Of a stretch of DNA of 53,623 nucleotides, positions 8,805 through 17,757 are shown in pieces. Location of the stretch: positions 1 through 53,623 of the forward strand of contig NZ_JASLDS010000044.1 in NCBI RefSeq assembly GCF_030151385.1. Reading direction: 5' to 3'. A program made the position numbers and the translations under genes. The notes under the pieces were generated by a model. That model was not told where the DNA came from and ran no database searches. It saw nothing but the letters and a program-made list of their open reading frames with translations. Source of the stretch: Soonwooa sp. Its GTDB lineage: Bacteria > Bacteroidota > Bacteroidia > Flavobacteriales > Weeksellaceae. Position 1 is the stretch's first letter, and each line of letters opens with the position of its first letter.

Positions 8805-10348
8805 CCCATTGGATCAACTGGATTTGTGTCATTCCATATTTGGAAATCCAGTGTGTAAGAACCATCCAAGCTTGTTGTAATGTCACCAATTTGCGTTCCT
8901 GCAGAAACTGTTTGACCAGCCTTTACATACACATTTGATAGGTTAGAGTATACGGTGAAGTAACTGCCATGTTTTACCATAACTGTTTTGGTGCCGCCAT
9001 CGACAAGGATTCTTGATACAACGCCAGGGAAGACACAACGTGCTTTTGTTCCTGGGCTAACTGCGATTTTGATACCGTTATTTTCTTCCCAAATGTTTTT
9101 GAAAACAGGATGTTGTTGACGTCCAAATCTGTGTGTGATATTTCCTTTTTCTACAGGGAAACCAATTCTTCCTCTATTCTCTGCAAAGTTACTACCAGCA
9201 GTAACGCTTCCAACACCAAATGCCTTCATCGTTTTGGTTTCGGCAGCTTGTTTTTCTTCGTCTTTTTTCTTGTTTAAAGCAGCCTCTGCTGCTTTGGCTT
9301 CCGCTAAACGATCTTCCGCTGCTTTAGCACGAGCTTTGGCTTCATTGGATTCACGCTCTGCGATAATTCTTTTAGCTTCAGCTTTTGCATCCGAATCCGC
9401 TTTTGCAGCTTCGTCAGCGCGCTTCTTTTCATCAGCCGCTTTTTTCGCTGCCAATTCTCGAGCTTTACGGGTTTCTTCTTCTAATGCTTTACGTTCTCTT
9501 TCAAGTGCTTCAGCTTTTGCTTTATTTTCAGCGTCGATTCTAGCTTTTTCTTTTGCTGCTGCAATTAAGGCTTGGCGTTTACGCTCTTCCTCGGCTTTTC
9601 TTTCGGCTTCAGCTTTTTCTTTTGCTGCACGAATTTCTTCGTTAATGATAGCACGAATTTGACCTTCCAAAGATTTTTGTTGTGCTTGCTTTTGTTTTAG
9701 CTCAGCCGTTAACTGCGTCTCATTTTGTTTGAATTCAGCAAGAAGAGTTTCCTTTTGTTTTCGATCAACTTCAATAGTCGCTAATTCTTTTTTCTGATCA
9801 AGAAGTAGGTTGTCTTTTTCGCCAACAGCTTTTTGCTTTTTAGCAATATTTCTTTGGATTTCTTTTGCTTTGTCGTTGATTTCGGCTGCTTTACGATCTT
9901 GATATTCCGAATATTGTTTTAAATACTGGATTCTACGTAGTGCCTCACCCATACTTTTTGAAGAAAGGATGAAGATAACTTTATTTTGAACACCTTTGTT
10001 TTTGTAAGCTTTCACAAGAATTGCTGCATAATCTTCGCGCAACTTGCCAAGCTCACGTTTATTCTTATTGATTTCTAATTGAGATTTGTAGATGTCGTCC
10101 TCAATAAAGCGTTTCTCCTTTTGGGTATTGTTATAGGATTTTTCTCTTAAAGCTATTTTTTGATTAACAGCATTAAGGTATGCAAGTGACAATTTGGACT
10201 CGTTTTTAGTTTTGGCTAAATCTTCATTAATTGTCGCAATTTGCTTCTTAATATCAGCGTTTTGCTTCTGTAATTGTTCCTTTGTATTTTGGCCGAAAAT
10301 GCTTCCGAAAAATAAAATGCTTAGTACAAAACTAATCTTCTTTATCAT
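8789..10348 (-). CDS. EnvC-like murein hydrolase activator with degenerate LytM domain
   Basis: 519 residues: signal peptide (about 1-19), a long coiled-coil (about 20-240), a Lys/Ala/Glu-rich helical stretch (about 240-370), and a C-terminal M23/LytM domain (about 395-519). Such proteins sit in the periplasm, and in E. coli EnvC activates amidases at the division site. The catalytic residues look lost: where active M23 enzymes have HxGxD this protein has NNGIKI, and where they have HxHF it has LDFQIW. This agrees with an activator rather than a peptidase. It overlaps the upstream DUF4292 gene by 4 bases. The low-complexity part creates a long spurious reading frame on the other strand. Confidence 0.88.
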   Translation of the reverse strand: MIKKISFVLSILFFGSIFGQNTKEQLQKQNADIKKQIATINEDLAKTKNESKLSLAYLNAVNQKIALREKSYNNTQKEKRFIEDDIYKSQLEINKNKRELGKLREDYAAILVKAYKNKGVQNKVIFILSSKSMGEALRRIQYLKQYSEYQDRKAAEINDKAKEIQRNIAKKQKAVGEKDNLLLDQKKELATIEVDRKQKETLLAEFKQNETQLTAELKQKQAQQKSLEGQIRAIINEEIRAAKEKAEAERKAEEERKRQALIAAAKEKARIDAENKAKAEALERERKALEEETRKARELAAKKAADEKKRADEAAKADSDAKAEAKRIIAERESNEAKARAKAAEDRLAEAKAAEAALNKKKDEEKQAAETKTMKAFGVGSVTAGSNFAENRGRIGFPVEKGNITHRFGRQQHPVFKNIWEENNGIKIAVSPGTKARCVFPGVVSRILVDGGTKTVMVKHGSYFTVYSNLSNVYVKAGQTVSAGTQIGDITTSLDGSYTLDFQIWNDTNPVDPMGWVSY

Positions 10349-11151
10349 TTAATCGCGGTCTTTTTATAATTATTTGGCACCGAATATGGTGTTGCCATTT
10401 TGGAAAAATCAAATTTCGTGTTTTCGATTAAGATTTGGTCTGTTTTCTTTGCTTTTATAATTATTTTAACATTTTTTGGGAACGAATTTCCTTCAAAATT
10501 TTCCCAATTGTTATAATAGACTTCCAATTGATCTTGGTTGCTTAGGTTGTTAAGCGTGACTTTACTTAAATTAAAATCGCTTCCATAATCACTTTTAACA
10601 GCATATTCAGTTGCTACACCATCAACATTAATTTTGATATTGTTTTTCGAGGTCAAAGTGTAACCTTGTGCATTTTGAGTTAACTCAAAATCTTTATCAT
10701 TGGTTGGGATAAAAGTTCGTCCTAAAATTAAATTTTGTAAAGCGTTGAAATCAATGAAGTTAACTTTAAGAAGATTGTTTAGATAAGAAAAATCCGAATC
10801 AATATAGGTTTTATTGTATGATTCATAGCCTTTTACACCATCTGGTGTTGCAATGCCACGAGCAACATTGATGAAAAGAGCAGTAAGATTCATCCAAACT
10901 TTTTGACCATTTTCAATATAAATTGTGGCGCCTAATGTTGGGATAAAACTTCCATTTTCAACATTAATTTTACTGCTAATTTTAACCTGTTCAAAATTAG
11001 ATTTTGTCAAAATTTTATCAAAGAAAGCCTTGTTAGATTTAACAGGTTCTGTTGTGCTAATTGGTGTCGTATTAGATTCTGTGATAGTCTTTCGAGCTGT
11101 ACAAGCAGATAATGCAATTGCTGATAATATGATGATTCCTAATTTTTTCAT
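10345..11151 (-). CDS. DUF4292 domain-containing lipoprotein
   Basis: 268 residues with lipobox IALSAC (acylated Cys about residue 17), then a beta-rich domain matching DUF4292. Recognisable parts are KISSKINVENG, VWMNLTALFINVARGIATPDGVKGYESYNKTYIDSDFSYL and LEVYYNNWENF. The fold resembles LolA/LolB-type lipoprotein carriers, so an outer-membrane lipoprotein or lipid-handling role is plausible but inferred. It is the first gene of the cluster DUF4292 - EnvC-like - TatA - DUF4254 - lipoprotein - RibA. A possible -7 element TAATTTTG (minus strand, 11184-11177) lies upstream without a clear -33 element. Confidence 0.85.
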   Translation of the reverse strand: MKKLGIIILSAIALSACTARKTITESNTTPISTTEPVKSNKAFFDKILTKSNFEQVKISSKINVENGSFIPTLGATIYIENGQKVWMNLTALFINVARGIATPDGVKGYESYNKTYIDSDFSYLNNLLKVNFIDFNALQNLILGRTFIPTNDKDFELTQNAQGYTLTSKNNIKINVDGVATEYAVKSDYGSDFNLSKVTLNNLSNQDQLEVYYNNWENFEGNSFPKNVKIIIKAKKTDQILIENTKFDFSKMATPYSVPNNYKKTAIK

Positions 11152-11205
11152 TTTGTAAATTTATGAATAGGCTTTGCAAAATTAACGCCAATAGGCTATA
11201 AATAT

Positions 11206-11249
11206 TTTGAGATCTAACTTCTAAAAATATTTAGATGCTAGATCTCAAA
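11206..11249. repeat. Two-tier intergenic palindrome
   Basis: Outer arms of 11 bases, TTTGAGATCTA (11206-11216) and its perfect complement (11239-11249), enclose an inner perfect 6-base inverted repeat TCTAAA/TTTAGA (11220-11225 and 11230-11235), separated from it by 3 unpaired bases on each side. It lies just after the end of the nucleotidyltransferase gene and before the DUF4292 gene. It is probably a terminator or mRNA-end structure, though a clear U-tract is missing. Confidence 0.55.
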
Positions 11250-11268
11250 TTCTTGTATGATTATTTTT

Positions 11269-12288
11269 TTAATCTTTTGAAAGGAAATCCAAAACAGAAT
11301 AATCCCCTAAAGAAATTTCTCTTGCAACACCGTAATATTGTGCCGAGTTACCAATCATTGAGTTAGATAAGTTTCCGTGGTCAATAACTGTTTTTTCTTG
11401 GATTAGTGAATTGTCAATATTGGAGTTGATTACTTTTGTGCCATTTCCTAAAGATACATTTGGACCAATTTTAGAGTTGCTGATTTCAACATTTTCACCA
11501 ATAAAACACGGGGGAATGATTAGTGAACTTTCGATTTTTGCAGAACTAGGGAATTGCGCCATAGATTCTTTTTCATACTGAAGAATCTTACCATTGGTTT
11601 CAACAGTTGCATTTTTGTTACCGCAATCCATCCAGTCGTCAACTTTTCCTAATGAAAACTTTGCGCCTTTTTGACGAAGATTTTCCAAAGCGGTTGTCAA
11701 TTGATATTCACCACCTTCTTTAATATCATTGTCCATGATATAATTAATCTCAGACATTAGTTTTTCTGCACTATTAAAGTAATAAATACCAATAATAGCC
11801 AAATCTGAAACGAACTGTTGCGGCTTCTCCACGAAATCCGTGATAAAACCATATTCGTCCAATTTAACAACACCAAAAGCTGATGGATCTTCAACTTTTT
11901 TAACCCAAATAACACCATCAGAATTAGTGTCTAGTTGGAAATCTGCACGGAAAAGTGTGTCAGCAAAAGCCACAACCACATTGCCTTGCATAGAATTTTC
12001 TGCACATTTAATCGCGTGTGCTGTACCAAGTGGTTCGTCTTGGGTATATATTGAACCTTTTGCACCAAGATCTTCGGCGATTTTAATTAATGAAGCTTCA
12101 ACTTCTGGTCCGAAGTCACCAATAATGAAAGCGATTTCGTCTATTTTTTCACCTGCTACTTTTGCAATATCTTCAACTAATCTTTGTACGATTGGTTTTC
12201 CAGCAATTGGGATTAAAGGCTTAGGAACTGTTAAAGTGTGTGGACGAAGTCTAGAACCACGTCCAGCCATAGGAACAATAATTTTCAT
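11269..12288 (-). CDS. Sugar-phosphate nucleotidyltransferase
   Basis: 339 residues. The N-terminal nucleotidyltransferase domain begins MKIIVPMAGRGSRLRPHT with the GxGxRLxP-type nucleotide-binding loop and the PKPLIPIAGKPI motif. Substrate-binding elements GTAHAI, VEKPQQF and EGGEYQLT follow. The C-terminal 90 residues form a left-handed beta-helix of hexapeptide repeats (IGENVEISNSKIGPNVSLG). This resembles RmlA/GlmU-like bifunctional-shaped enzymes that make NDP-sugars for surface polysaccharides; the exact sugar is not clear, glucose-1-phosphate being likeliest. It is the last gene of the flippase-nucleotidyltransferase stretch and has its own strong promoter upstream. Confidence 0.87.
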   Translation of the reverse strand: MKIIVPMAGRGSRLRPHTLTVPKPLIPIAGKPIVQRLVEDIAKVAGEKIDEIAFIIGDFGPEVEASLIKIAEDLGAKGSIYTQDEPLGTAHAIKCAENSMQGNVVVAFADTLFRADFQLDTNSDGVIWVKKVEDPSAFGVVKLDEYGFITDFVEKPQQFVSDLAIIGIYYFNSAEKLMSEINYIMDNDIKEGGEYQLTTALENLRQKGAKFSLGKVDDWMDCGNKNATVETNGKILQYEKESMAQFPSSAKIESSLIIPPCFIGENVEISNSKIGPNVSLGNGTKVINSNIDNSLIQEKTVIDHGNLSNSMIGNSAQYYGVAREISLGDYSVLDFLSKD

Positions 12289-12358
12289 TATATAAAAGTG
12301 TGTTTTATTTTCTTGTTAATAATATTTTCTTAAAGACTATTAGTTTTTGTCAATCTGC

Positions 12359-12390
12359 CAAATGTAGAAATATAAGCTACATAAAGCAAA
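12359..12390 (-). promoter_or_regulatory. Bacteroidota-type promoter for the nucleotidyltransferase
   Basis: Minus strand: TTTG (12390-12387), 20-base spacer, TACATTTG (12366-12359). Both match the TTTG/TAnnTTTG consensus exactly. Transcription would start near 12352 and give a leader of about 60 bases. Confidence 0.65.
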
Positions 12391-12433
12391 TTCTTAATTT
12401 TAATATTTGGTAATAGCTTGAAATTTAGATTGA

Positions 12434-13867
12434 TTAAAATTTTCGCCCCTTAATCTTCGAGACCAACATATCCTTTTCGCTGTAGATGACGATTGCGGCA
12501 AATACAACAAAAAGTATATTACTGTACCAAAAATTGTAGTTGAAATACCTTACTATCACAAAGCTAAAAATGAAAAGAAGAATCAAGAAGAAACTCATTT
12601 TCTTCATTCGGTAAGGGATTGGATAATATTTTTGCCCTAAAAGGTAAGAGACAATCATCATAACAACATAAGCTGCGAAAGTTGCCCATGCGGAACCTAT
12701 AATGCTTTTGTAATATTTCAATGCAATAAAGTTTAAAGCGATATTAACACCAGCACCAATCCACGAAATAAGAGTTCCTACACCAGTTCTATCCGTTACT
12801 TTGTACCAAGTCGAGAAATTGTAATAAATCCCGAAACAAAGATTAGCAATGACAATAATTGGTATGATGTCTATTGCAGACCAATATGTATGATTTGGGA
12901 TGAGCATCGTTTTTAGCCAAGAAATATTTGCGATAATTCCCATCGCAACAACAGCTGCGAAGAACGTGAAATATTCTGTGACGTTAGCGTAGGTTTTTGT
13001 AGCGTCACCTTTATCCATTTGTTTAAAGAAAAAAGGCTCGATTCCCATTCGATAAGCGGTCACGAAAAGTGTCATTAATACAGCTAATTTATAACAACCA
13101 CCATAAGCTCCTGCTTCTTCTGCACTTATGAATCTTAACTGAACCATCTTGTCAAAATTCTCATTAATGGTAAATGCAATCCCAGCCAGCATTAAAGGAT
13201 AAGAATATTTAATCATCCTTAAAAATAAGCTGGTTACAAACTGAAATCTAACTTTTAAAATAATAGGTGTCAAAAGTATAAGACCTAATATACTTGTGAT
13301 TAAATTACTAAAAAAAGGATAGTCAACTTTGTGAGATAATCCCATTTTTTGAGATAGCGTTTCAGGAATCCAAAAGAATAAGGCTGCGGTAAATAATGCT
13401 TGAAAAATAGATTGTACAACTCGCACAGCCGAATATTTAATAGGCATGTTGTGAAACCTTAGCCATGCAAAAGGGATAACCAAAAGATTATCAACAAAGG
13501 CTATAATCGCAAACCATTTAATATATTGAGGTGTTTCGGAATATCCTAAATAATCGGCAATTGGTTGGTTGAATATATAACATAAGATCAGAAAAATCGA
13601 CGACATTGCAAAAAGAAACCAAAACGATGTATTAAAAGTTTTCTTTTCATTGTCTTTCTCTGCCGAAAATCTGAAATAAGCCGTTTCAAATCCAAAAGAA
13701 AGGATGACATTGAAAACCGAAATGACTGCATATAAATTAGTGAAAATTGCAAACTCATCAGTTTTTATTTGATGGATTAGTAGCGGATTTAGGATAAACA
13801 AAATAATCCTCGGTGCAATGGCACCAATTCCGTAGATTAATGTTTGCGTTAAAAGTTTCTTATACAA
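12434..13867 (-). CDS. Polysaccharide flippase (Wzx/MOP superfamily)
   Basis: 477-residue integral membrane protein with about 12-14 hydrophobic helices and the MOP-type start (GIGAIAPRIILFILNPLLI), followed by TDEFAIFTNLYAVISVFNVILSFGFETAYFRF. Such proteins flip lipid-linked oligosaccharides from the inside to the outside of the cytoplasmic membrane. Typical positions include the EEAGAYGGCYKLA helix in the middle. The neighbouring nucleotidyltransferase fits a surface polysaccharide or lipopolysaccharide pathway, but no glycosyltransferase cluster accompanies it here. A good -7 element (TACATTTG, minus strand 13891-13884) is found just upstream. Confidence 0.88.
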   Translation of the reverse strand: MYKKLLTQTLIYGIGAIAPRIILFILNPLLIHQIKTDEFAIFTNLYAVISVFNVILSFGFETAYFRFSAEKDNEKKTFNTSFWFLFAMSSIFLILCYIFNQPIADYLGYSETPQYIKWFAIIAFVDNLLVIPFAWLRFHNMPIKYSAVRVVQSIFQALFTAALFFWIPETLSQKMGLSHKVDYPFFSNLITSILGLILLTPIILKVRFQFVTSLFLRMIKYSYPLMLAGIAFTINENFDKMVQLRFISAEEAGAYGGCYKLAVLMTLFVTAYRMGIEPFFFKQMDKGDATKTYANVTEYFTFFAAVVAMGIIANISWLKTMLIPNHTYWSAIDIIPIIVIANLCFGIYYNFSTWYKVTDRTGVGTLISWIGAGVNIALNFIALKYYKSIIGSAWATFAAYVVMMIVSYLLGQKYYPIPYRMKKMSFFLILLFIFSFVIVRYFNYNFWYSNILFVVFAAIVIYSEKDMLVSKIKGRKF

Positions 13868-13883
13868 AACTGAAAAATTTTTG

Positions 13884-13891
13884 CAAATGTA
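13884..13891 (-). promoter_or_regulatory. Candidate -7 element of the flippase gene
   Basis: TACATTTG on the minus strand, an exact match to TAnnTTTG, 17 bases before the start codon. No clear -33 TTG at the right distance, so the evidence is partial. Confidence 0.3.
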
Positions 13892-13915
13892 AGTTATTAT
13901 TGAATTTCCGAAACT

Positions 13916-16210
13916 TTATTTTTTAGGTTTCGACGACATATAAAAAGTCAACTTTCCACCATTCATAATCTCAGAATGCTTCAAGGTAAAGTATTTGATT
14001 TCCTTTCCGTTTAGTAGAATTTTTTCAACATAAACATTCTTCGGACTTTGATTAATCGCTTCGATTTCAAAAGTTTTTCCATTTTCTAAATTCAAAACTG
14101 CATGATCAACCGCTGGACTTCCAATCGAGTAATCTCCTGAACCTGGTGCTACTGGATAAAAACCGAGTGAACTCAAAATATACCAAGCGCTCATCTGTCC
14201 TGTATCATCATTTCCGCCTAACCCGTCAGGTGTTGCTTTGTATTGCATTTCCAAAATGTGACGAACTTGTTGCTGCGTTTTCCAAGCTTGATCTGCAAAA
14301 TTGTAAAGGTAAACAACATGATGAGCAGGCTCGTTTCCATGTACGTAACCGCCGATAATCCCCTCTCTTGTGATGTCCTCAGTATCTGCAAAAAACTTGT
14401 CTGGCAAATGCATGCTGAAAAGTTCGTCCAATTTTTCGCCGAATTTCTTTTTGCCACCCATTGCTTCGATTAGACCTTTTGGATTTTGCGGAACAAAGAA
14501 ACTATAGTTCCAAGAATTTCCCTCGATAAAGCCTTGTCCGTGTGTTTCCAAAGCGTCAAAATCTTTTTTGAAAGTTCCGTTTGCTAATTTTGGACGCATA
14601 AAACCGACACTTTTATCATAAACATTTTTCCAGTTTTCAGAGCGCTTGATGAATTGATTATAAATTTCCGTTTCCCCCAAATGTTTCGCCAGTTGTGCAA
14701 TTGCCCAGTCGTCATAGGCATATTCCAAAGTGTTTGAAACCGAAGTCCCATTTTTTTCTGCTGGGATAAAACCTTTATCAATATACTCGCCAATGCCTTC
14801 GTAGTCGCGTTTGTTTGCCGTTGCAACACAAGCCAACAAAGCAGCCTTTGTGTCTCCCGAATAATTCCCTTTAATAATGGCGTCCGAAACAACGCTAACG
14901 CTGTGATAACCACTCATACACCAGTTTTCGTTGGCGTAATGCGACCAAATTGGCAACATTTTTAACGAAAATTGATCGTAGTGCGCCATCATCGATTTGA
15001 CCATGTCATTATTTCGTTTTGGTTGAACAATATTGAAATAAGGATGCAAAGCACGGTACGTATCCCAAAGTGAAAAAGTAGTATAATTGGTGAATCCATC
15101 AGCTTTGTGAACATTTTGATCAAGTCCTTTGTACTCGCCGTTGGCGTCCATATAAATCGTTGGATTGATAAAGGTATGGTACATCGTTGTGTAGAAATTG
15201 GTTTTCTCCGTGTCAGAGCCTTTTATCACAATTCGATTAAGCTCTTTATTCCAATCTTGTTGGGCTTTTTCTTTAATTTGGTTAAAGGAAAGATTGCCAA
15301 CTTCTTGTTTTAAATTGGCTAAAGCATTGGCCTGGCTAACCGGCGAAATTGCCAATTGTACTTCGATAGCTTCGTTTTCTTGCGTGTCGAAATCAAAATA
15401 CATTTTTAGATTTTTGCCAGCAATTTCGGGGAAGTTTTTGTTTTGGTCAAATTTTCTCCAAAATCCGCCATAAACTTGCTTTCCGTCAAAATTATTTTGG
15501 CCATAAGATTTAAAAGATTTCGAAAATTTCATAGCAAAATAAACAGTTCTCGTACGTGCCCAGCCATTGGTTTGACGATAACCTGTGATGGTATTTCCGT
15601 TTTCGACGCGAACATAAGTCCAGACATTTTTGCCGTCATAATTATAGATTCCTGCCATCAAATCCAAAATGATGTGCGCTTGATCTGATTTTGGGAAAGT
15701 ATAACGCTGAACGCCAACACGTGTTGTAGTCGTCATTTCTGCCAAAATATTATAATCGTCCAATTTTACTTTGTAATATCCCGCTTCGGCAACTTCGGTA
15801 TTGTGCGAAAAGCGACTTCTGTAACCTGTTTCAGGTTTGTCTGCTGTCCCTGGATTTAATTGAAGTTTCCCAACAGTCGGCATCACCAAAAAATCACCCA
15901 AGTCCGAATGTCCTGTTCCACTAAAATGCGTGGAGCTAAAACCAGTTATCGTTTTATCCTCGTAGCGATAACCTGCACAATATTTGTAAACTTCGCCATT
16001 GTATTTGCCATTTAACTCGTAAGAAATCGAATCGGTTTCGGGACTTAATTGCACGGCTCCAAAAGGCGTTGTTGCGCCAGGATAGGTGTGTCCCATCTTT
16101 TCGGTACCGATCAGAGGATTGACAAATTTGACAAGGTTTTCCATTTTTTGAGCGTTTGTAAGCGTAGCAACCGCGATTCCCAGTGCTAAGGATATTTTTT
16201 TGATTGACAT
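13916..16210 (-). CDS. Secreted GH92 family alpha-mannosidase
   Basis: 764-residue GH92 glycosidase with a signal peptide (about residues 1-20, cleavage near TNAQ). Family signatures are FVNPLIGTEKMGHTYPGATTP near the N-terminus, then STHFSGTGHSDLGDF, THGQGFIEGNSWNYSFFVPQ, and the catalytic-region GGNDDTGQMSAWYILSSLGF with VAPGSGDYSIGSP near the C-terminus. GH92 enzymes are calcium-dependent exo-alpha-mannosidases that trim mannose from N-glycans or fungal mannan and are numerous in Bacteroidota. It is periplasmic or extracellular. It stands alone without a SusC/SusD pair, so it is not in an obvious polysaccharide-utilisation locus. Confidence 0.93.
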   Translation of the reverse strand: MSIKKISLALGIAVATLTNAQKMENLVKFVNPLIGTEKMGHTYPGATTPFGAVQLSPETDSISYELNGKYNGEVYKYCAGYRYEDKTITGFSSTHFSGTGHSDLGDFLVMPTVGKLQLNPGTADKPETGYRSRFSHNTEVAEAGYYKVKLDDYNILAEMTTTTRVGVQRYTFPKSDQAHIILDLMAGIYNYDGKNVWTYVRVENGNTITGYRQTNGWARTRTVYFAMKFSKSFKSYGQNNFDGKQVYGGFWRKFDQNKNFPEIAGKNLKMYFDFDTQENEAIEVQLAISPVSQANALANLKQEVGNLSFNQIKEKAQQDWNKELNRIVIKGSDTEKTNFYTTMYHTFINPTIYMDANGEYKGLDQNVHKADGFTNYTTFSLWDTYRALHPYFNIVQPKRNNDMVKSMMAHYDQFSLKMLPIWSHYANENWCMSGYHSVSVVSDAIIKGNYSGDTKAALLACVATANKRDYEGIGEYIDKGFIPAEKNGTSVSNTLEYAYDDWAIAQLAKHLGETEIYNQFIKRSENWKNVYDKSVGFMRPKLANGTFKKDFDALETHGQGFIEGNSWNYSFFVPQNPKGLIEAMGGKKKFGEKLDELFSMHLPDKFFADTEDITREGIIGGYVHGNEPAHHVVYLYNFADQAWKTQQQVRHILEMQYKATPDGLGGNDDTGQMSAWYILSSLGFYPVAPGSGDYSIGSPAVDHAVLNLENGKTFEIEAINQSPKNVYVEKILLNGKEIKYFTLKHSEIMNGGKLTFYMSSKPKK

Positions 16211-16260
16211 TAATTAGTTTTAAAGAAGCAATTTAGTTAAATAAATCTTTTTAAATACTC

Positions 16261-16268
16261 TAAATTTG
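16261..16268 (+). promoter_or_regulatory. Candidate -7 element upstream of dihydroorotase
   Basis: TAAATTTG, an exact match to TAnnTTTG, on the plus strand in the 180-base gap between the divergent GH92 and pyrC genes. It would give a leader of roughly 115 bases. The -33 element is weak. The rest of the gap is A/T-rich and shows no other structure. Confidence 0.3.
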
Positions 16269-16390
16269 TACGGAGAGGAAAGAAAAAAGATGATAGAGAA
16301 AAGAAAAATTAGTTTTAATATTTACTAAGTCTATAAATCATATCTTAAAAGTCTCGCATCTAAAATTTAAAAATCTAAAATAAAATAAAA

Positions 16391-17728
16391 GTGAAAAGCC
16401 TTATCAAGAATGCTAAAATCGTCAACGAAGGTCAAATATTCGAAAGCGATTTGCTAATCGAAAATGATTTAATTTCAAAAATTGCTAAAAATATTCCCGA
16501 ATCCGAAGCGGACAAAGTGATTGACGCAACTGGGAAATATCTTTTACCTGGTGTAATTGATGACCAAGTGCATTTCCGTGAGCCTGGATTGACGCATAAA
16601 GGCGACATTGCTTCGGAATCCAAATCGGCAATTGCAGGCGGTGTAACCAGTTTTGTCGATCAGCCCAATACCGTTCCAAACGCTGTGACGCAGGAATTAT
16701 TAGAAGAAAAATACAAATTGGGCGCAGAGAAATCTTATGCCAATTATTCGTTTTCGATGGGCGGAACTAACGATAATTTGGAAGAAGTTTTAAAAACAAA
16801 TCCTAAAAATGTGTCTGCCATCAAATTATTTTTGGGGTCTTCAACTGGAAATATGTTGGTGGACAATCCTGAAACTTTGGAGAAGATTTTTAGCTCTACC
16901 AAAATGTTGATTTGTGTTCATTGTGAAGATGAAGATACGATAAAAGCCAATACTGAAAAATACAAAGCTGAATATGGCGACGACATTCCAGTGAAGTTTC
17001 ATCATTTGATACGAAGCGAGGAAGCTTGTTACAAATCCTCTTCTAAAGCAATTGAGTTGGCTCAAAAAACAGGTGCGAGATTGCATATTTTCCACTTGTC
17101 AACGGCTAAAGAAACGGCTTTGTTCCGAAATGATATTCCTTTAAAAGATAAAAAAATAACGGCAGAAGTTTGTGTTCATCATTTGACATTTACCAATGAC
17201 GATTACGAAACCAAAGGTTCTTTGATTAAGTGGAATCCGGCGGTGAAAACGCAAGCTGACAAAGATGGTCTTTGGGAAGCGCTTTTGGATGACCGAATTG
17301 ACGTTATTGCGACCGATCACGCGCCACATACTTGGGAAGAAAAACAAAACCTTTACACAAGTTGTCCATCGGGAGCACCTTTGGTGCAGCATTCTTTGCC
17401 AGTGATGTTGGAAAATTACCACAACGAAAAAATTTCTTTAGAAAAAGTGGTGGAAAAGATGTGCCACAATCCTGCAATTTTGTTCGAGGTGGATAAAAGA
17501 GGTTTTGTAAAAGAAGGTTACAAAGCGGATTTGGTTTTGGTAGACATGGACAATCCTTGGACAATTGAGAAAGACAATATTTTGTATAAATGCGGTTGGA
17601 GTCCGTTAGAAGGCACAAATCTAAAATCTAAAATTACTCAAACCTTTGTCAACGGTCATTTAGCATACGACAACGGCGTTTTCTCAGAAGAAAAACATGG
17701 CGAAAGATTGGAGTTTGATAGAGAATAA
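16391..17728 (+). CDS. pyrC: Dihydroorotase (class I type)
   Basis: 445-residue amidohydrolase that cyclises carbamoyl-aspartate to dihydroorotate in pyrimidine synthesis. Metal-site region VIDDQVHFREPG: H61 and R63 are present, but the first His of the usual HxH pair is Q59. K145 (in AIKLFLGSSTGN) is the probable carbamylated lysine; H177, H235 and D309 (in IATDHAPH) complete the site. Bacteroidota dihydroorotases share the Gln variant as far as I recall. The start is GTG at 16391, the only start codon that keeps the conserved N-terminal strand. Allantoinase/dihydropyrimidinase relatives are less likely because of the HFREPG and DHAPH motifs. Confidence 0.92.
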   Translation: MKSLIKNAKIVNEGQIFESDLLIENDLISKIAKNIPESEADKVIDATGKYLLPGVIDDQVHFREPGLTHKGDIASESKSAIAGGVTSFVDQPNTVPNAVTQELLEEKYKLGAEKSYANYSFSMGGTNDNLEEVLKTNPKNVSAIKLFLGSSTGNMLVDNPETLEKIFSSTKMLICVHCEDEDTIKANTEKYKAEYGDDIPVKFHHLIRSEEACYKSSSKAIELAQKTGARLHIFHLSTAKETALFRNDIPLKDKKITAEVCVHHLTFTNDDYETKGSLIKWNPAVKTQADKDGLWEALLDDRIDVIATDHAPHTWEEKQNLYTSCPSGAPLVQHSLPVMLENYHNEKISLEKVVEKMCHNPAILFEVDKRGFVKEGYKADLVLVDMDNPWTIEKDNILYKCGWSPLEGTNLKSKITQTFVNGHLAYDNGVFSEEKHGERLEFDRE

Positions 17729-17757
17729 GGATCTTCAAAAAAGCTAAAAACACGAAG

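Noticed and set aside
9135..9662. 175-residue plus-strand reading frame rich in Ala and Ser
   Set aside because: It is the reverse strand of the Lys/Ala/Glu-rich coiled-coil part of the EnvC-like gene; its composition mirrors that repeat and it has no family resemblance.
14146..15688. Several 70-110-residue frames on both strands inside the GH92 gene
   Set aside because: They are shadows of the GH92 coding frame with no independent support.
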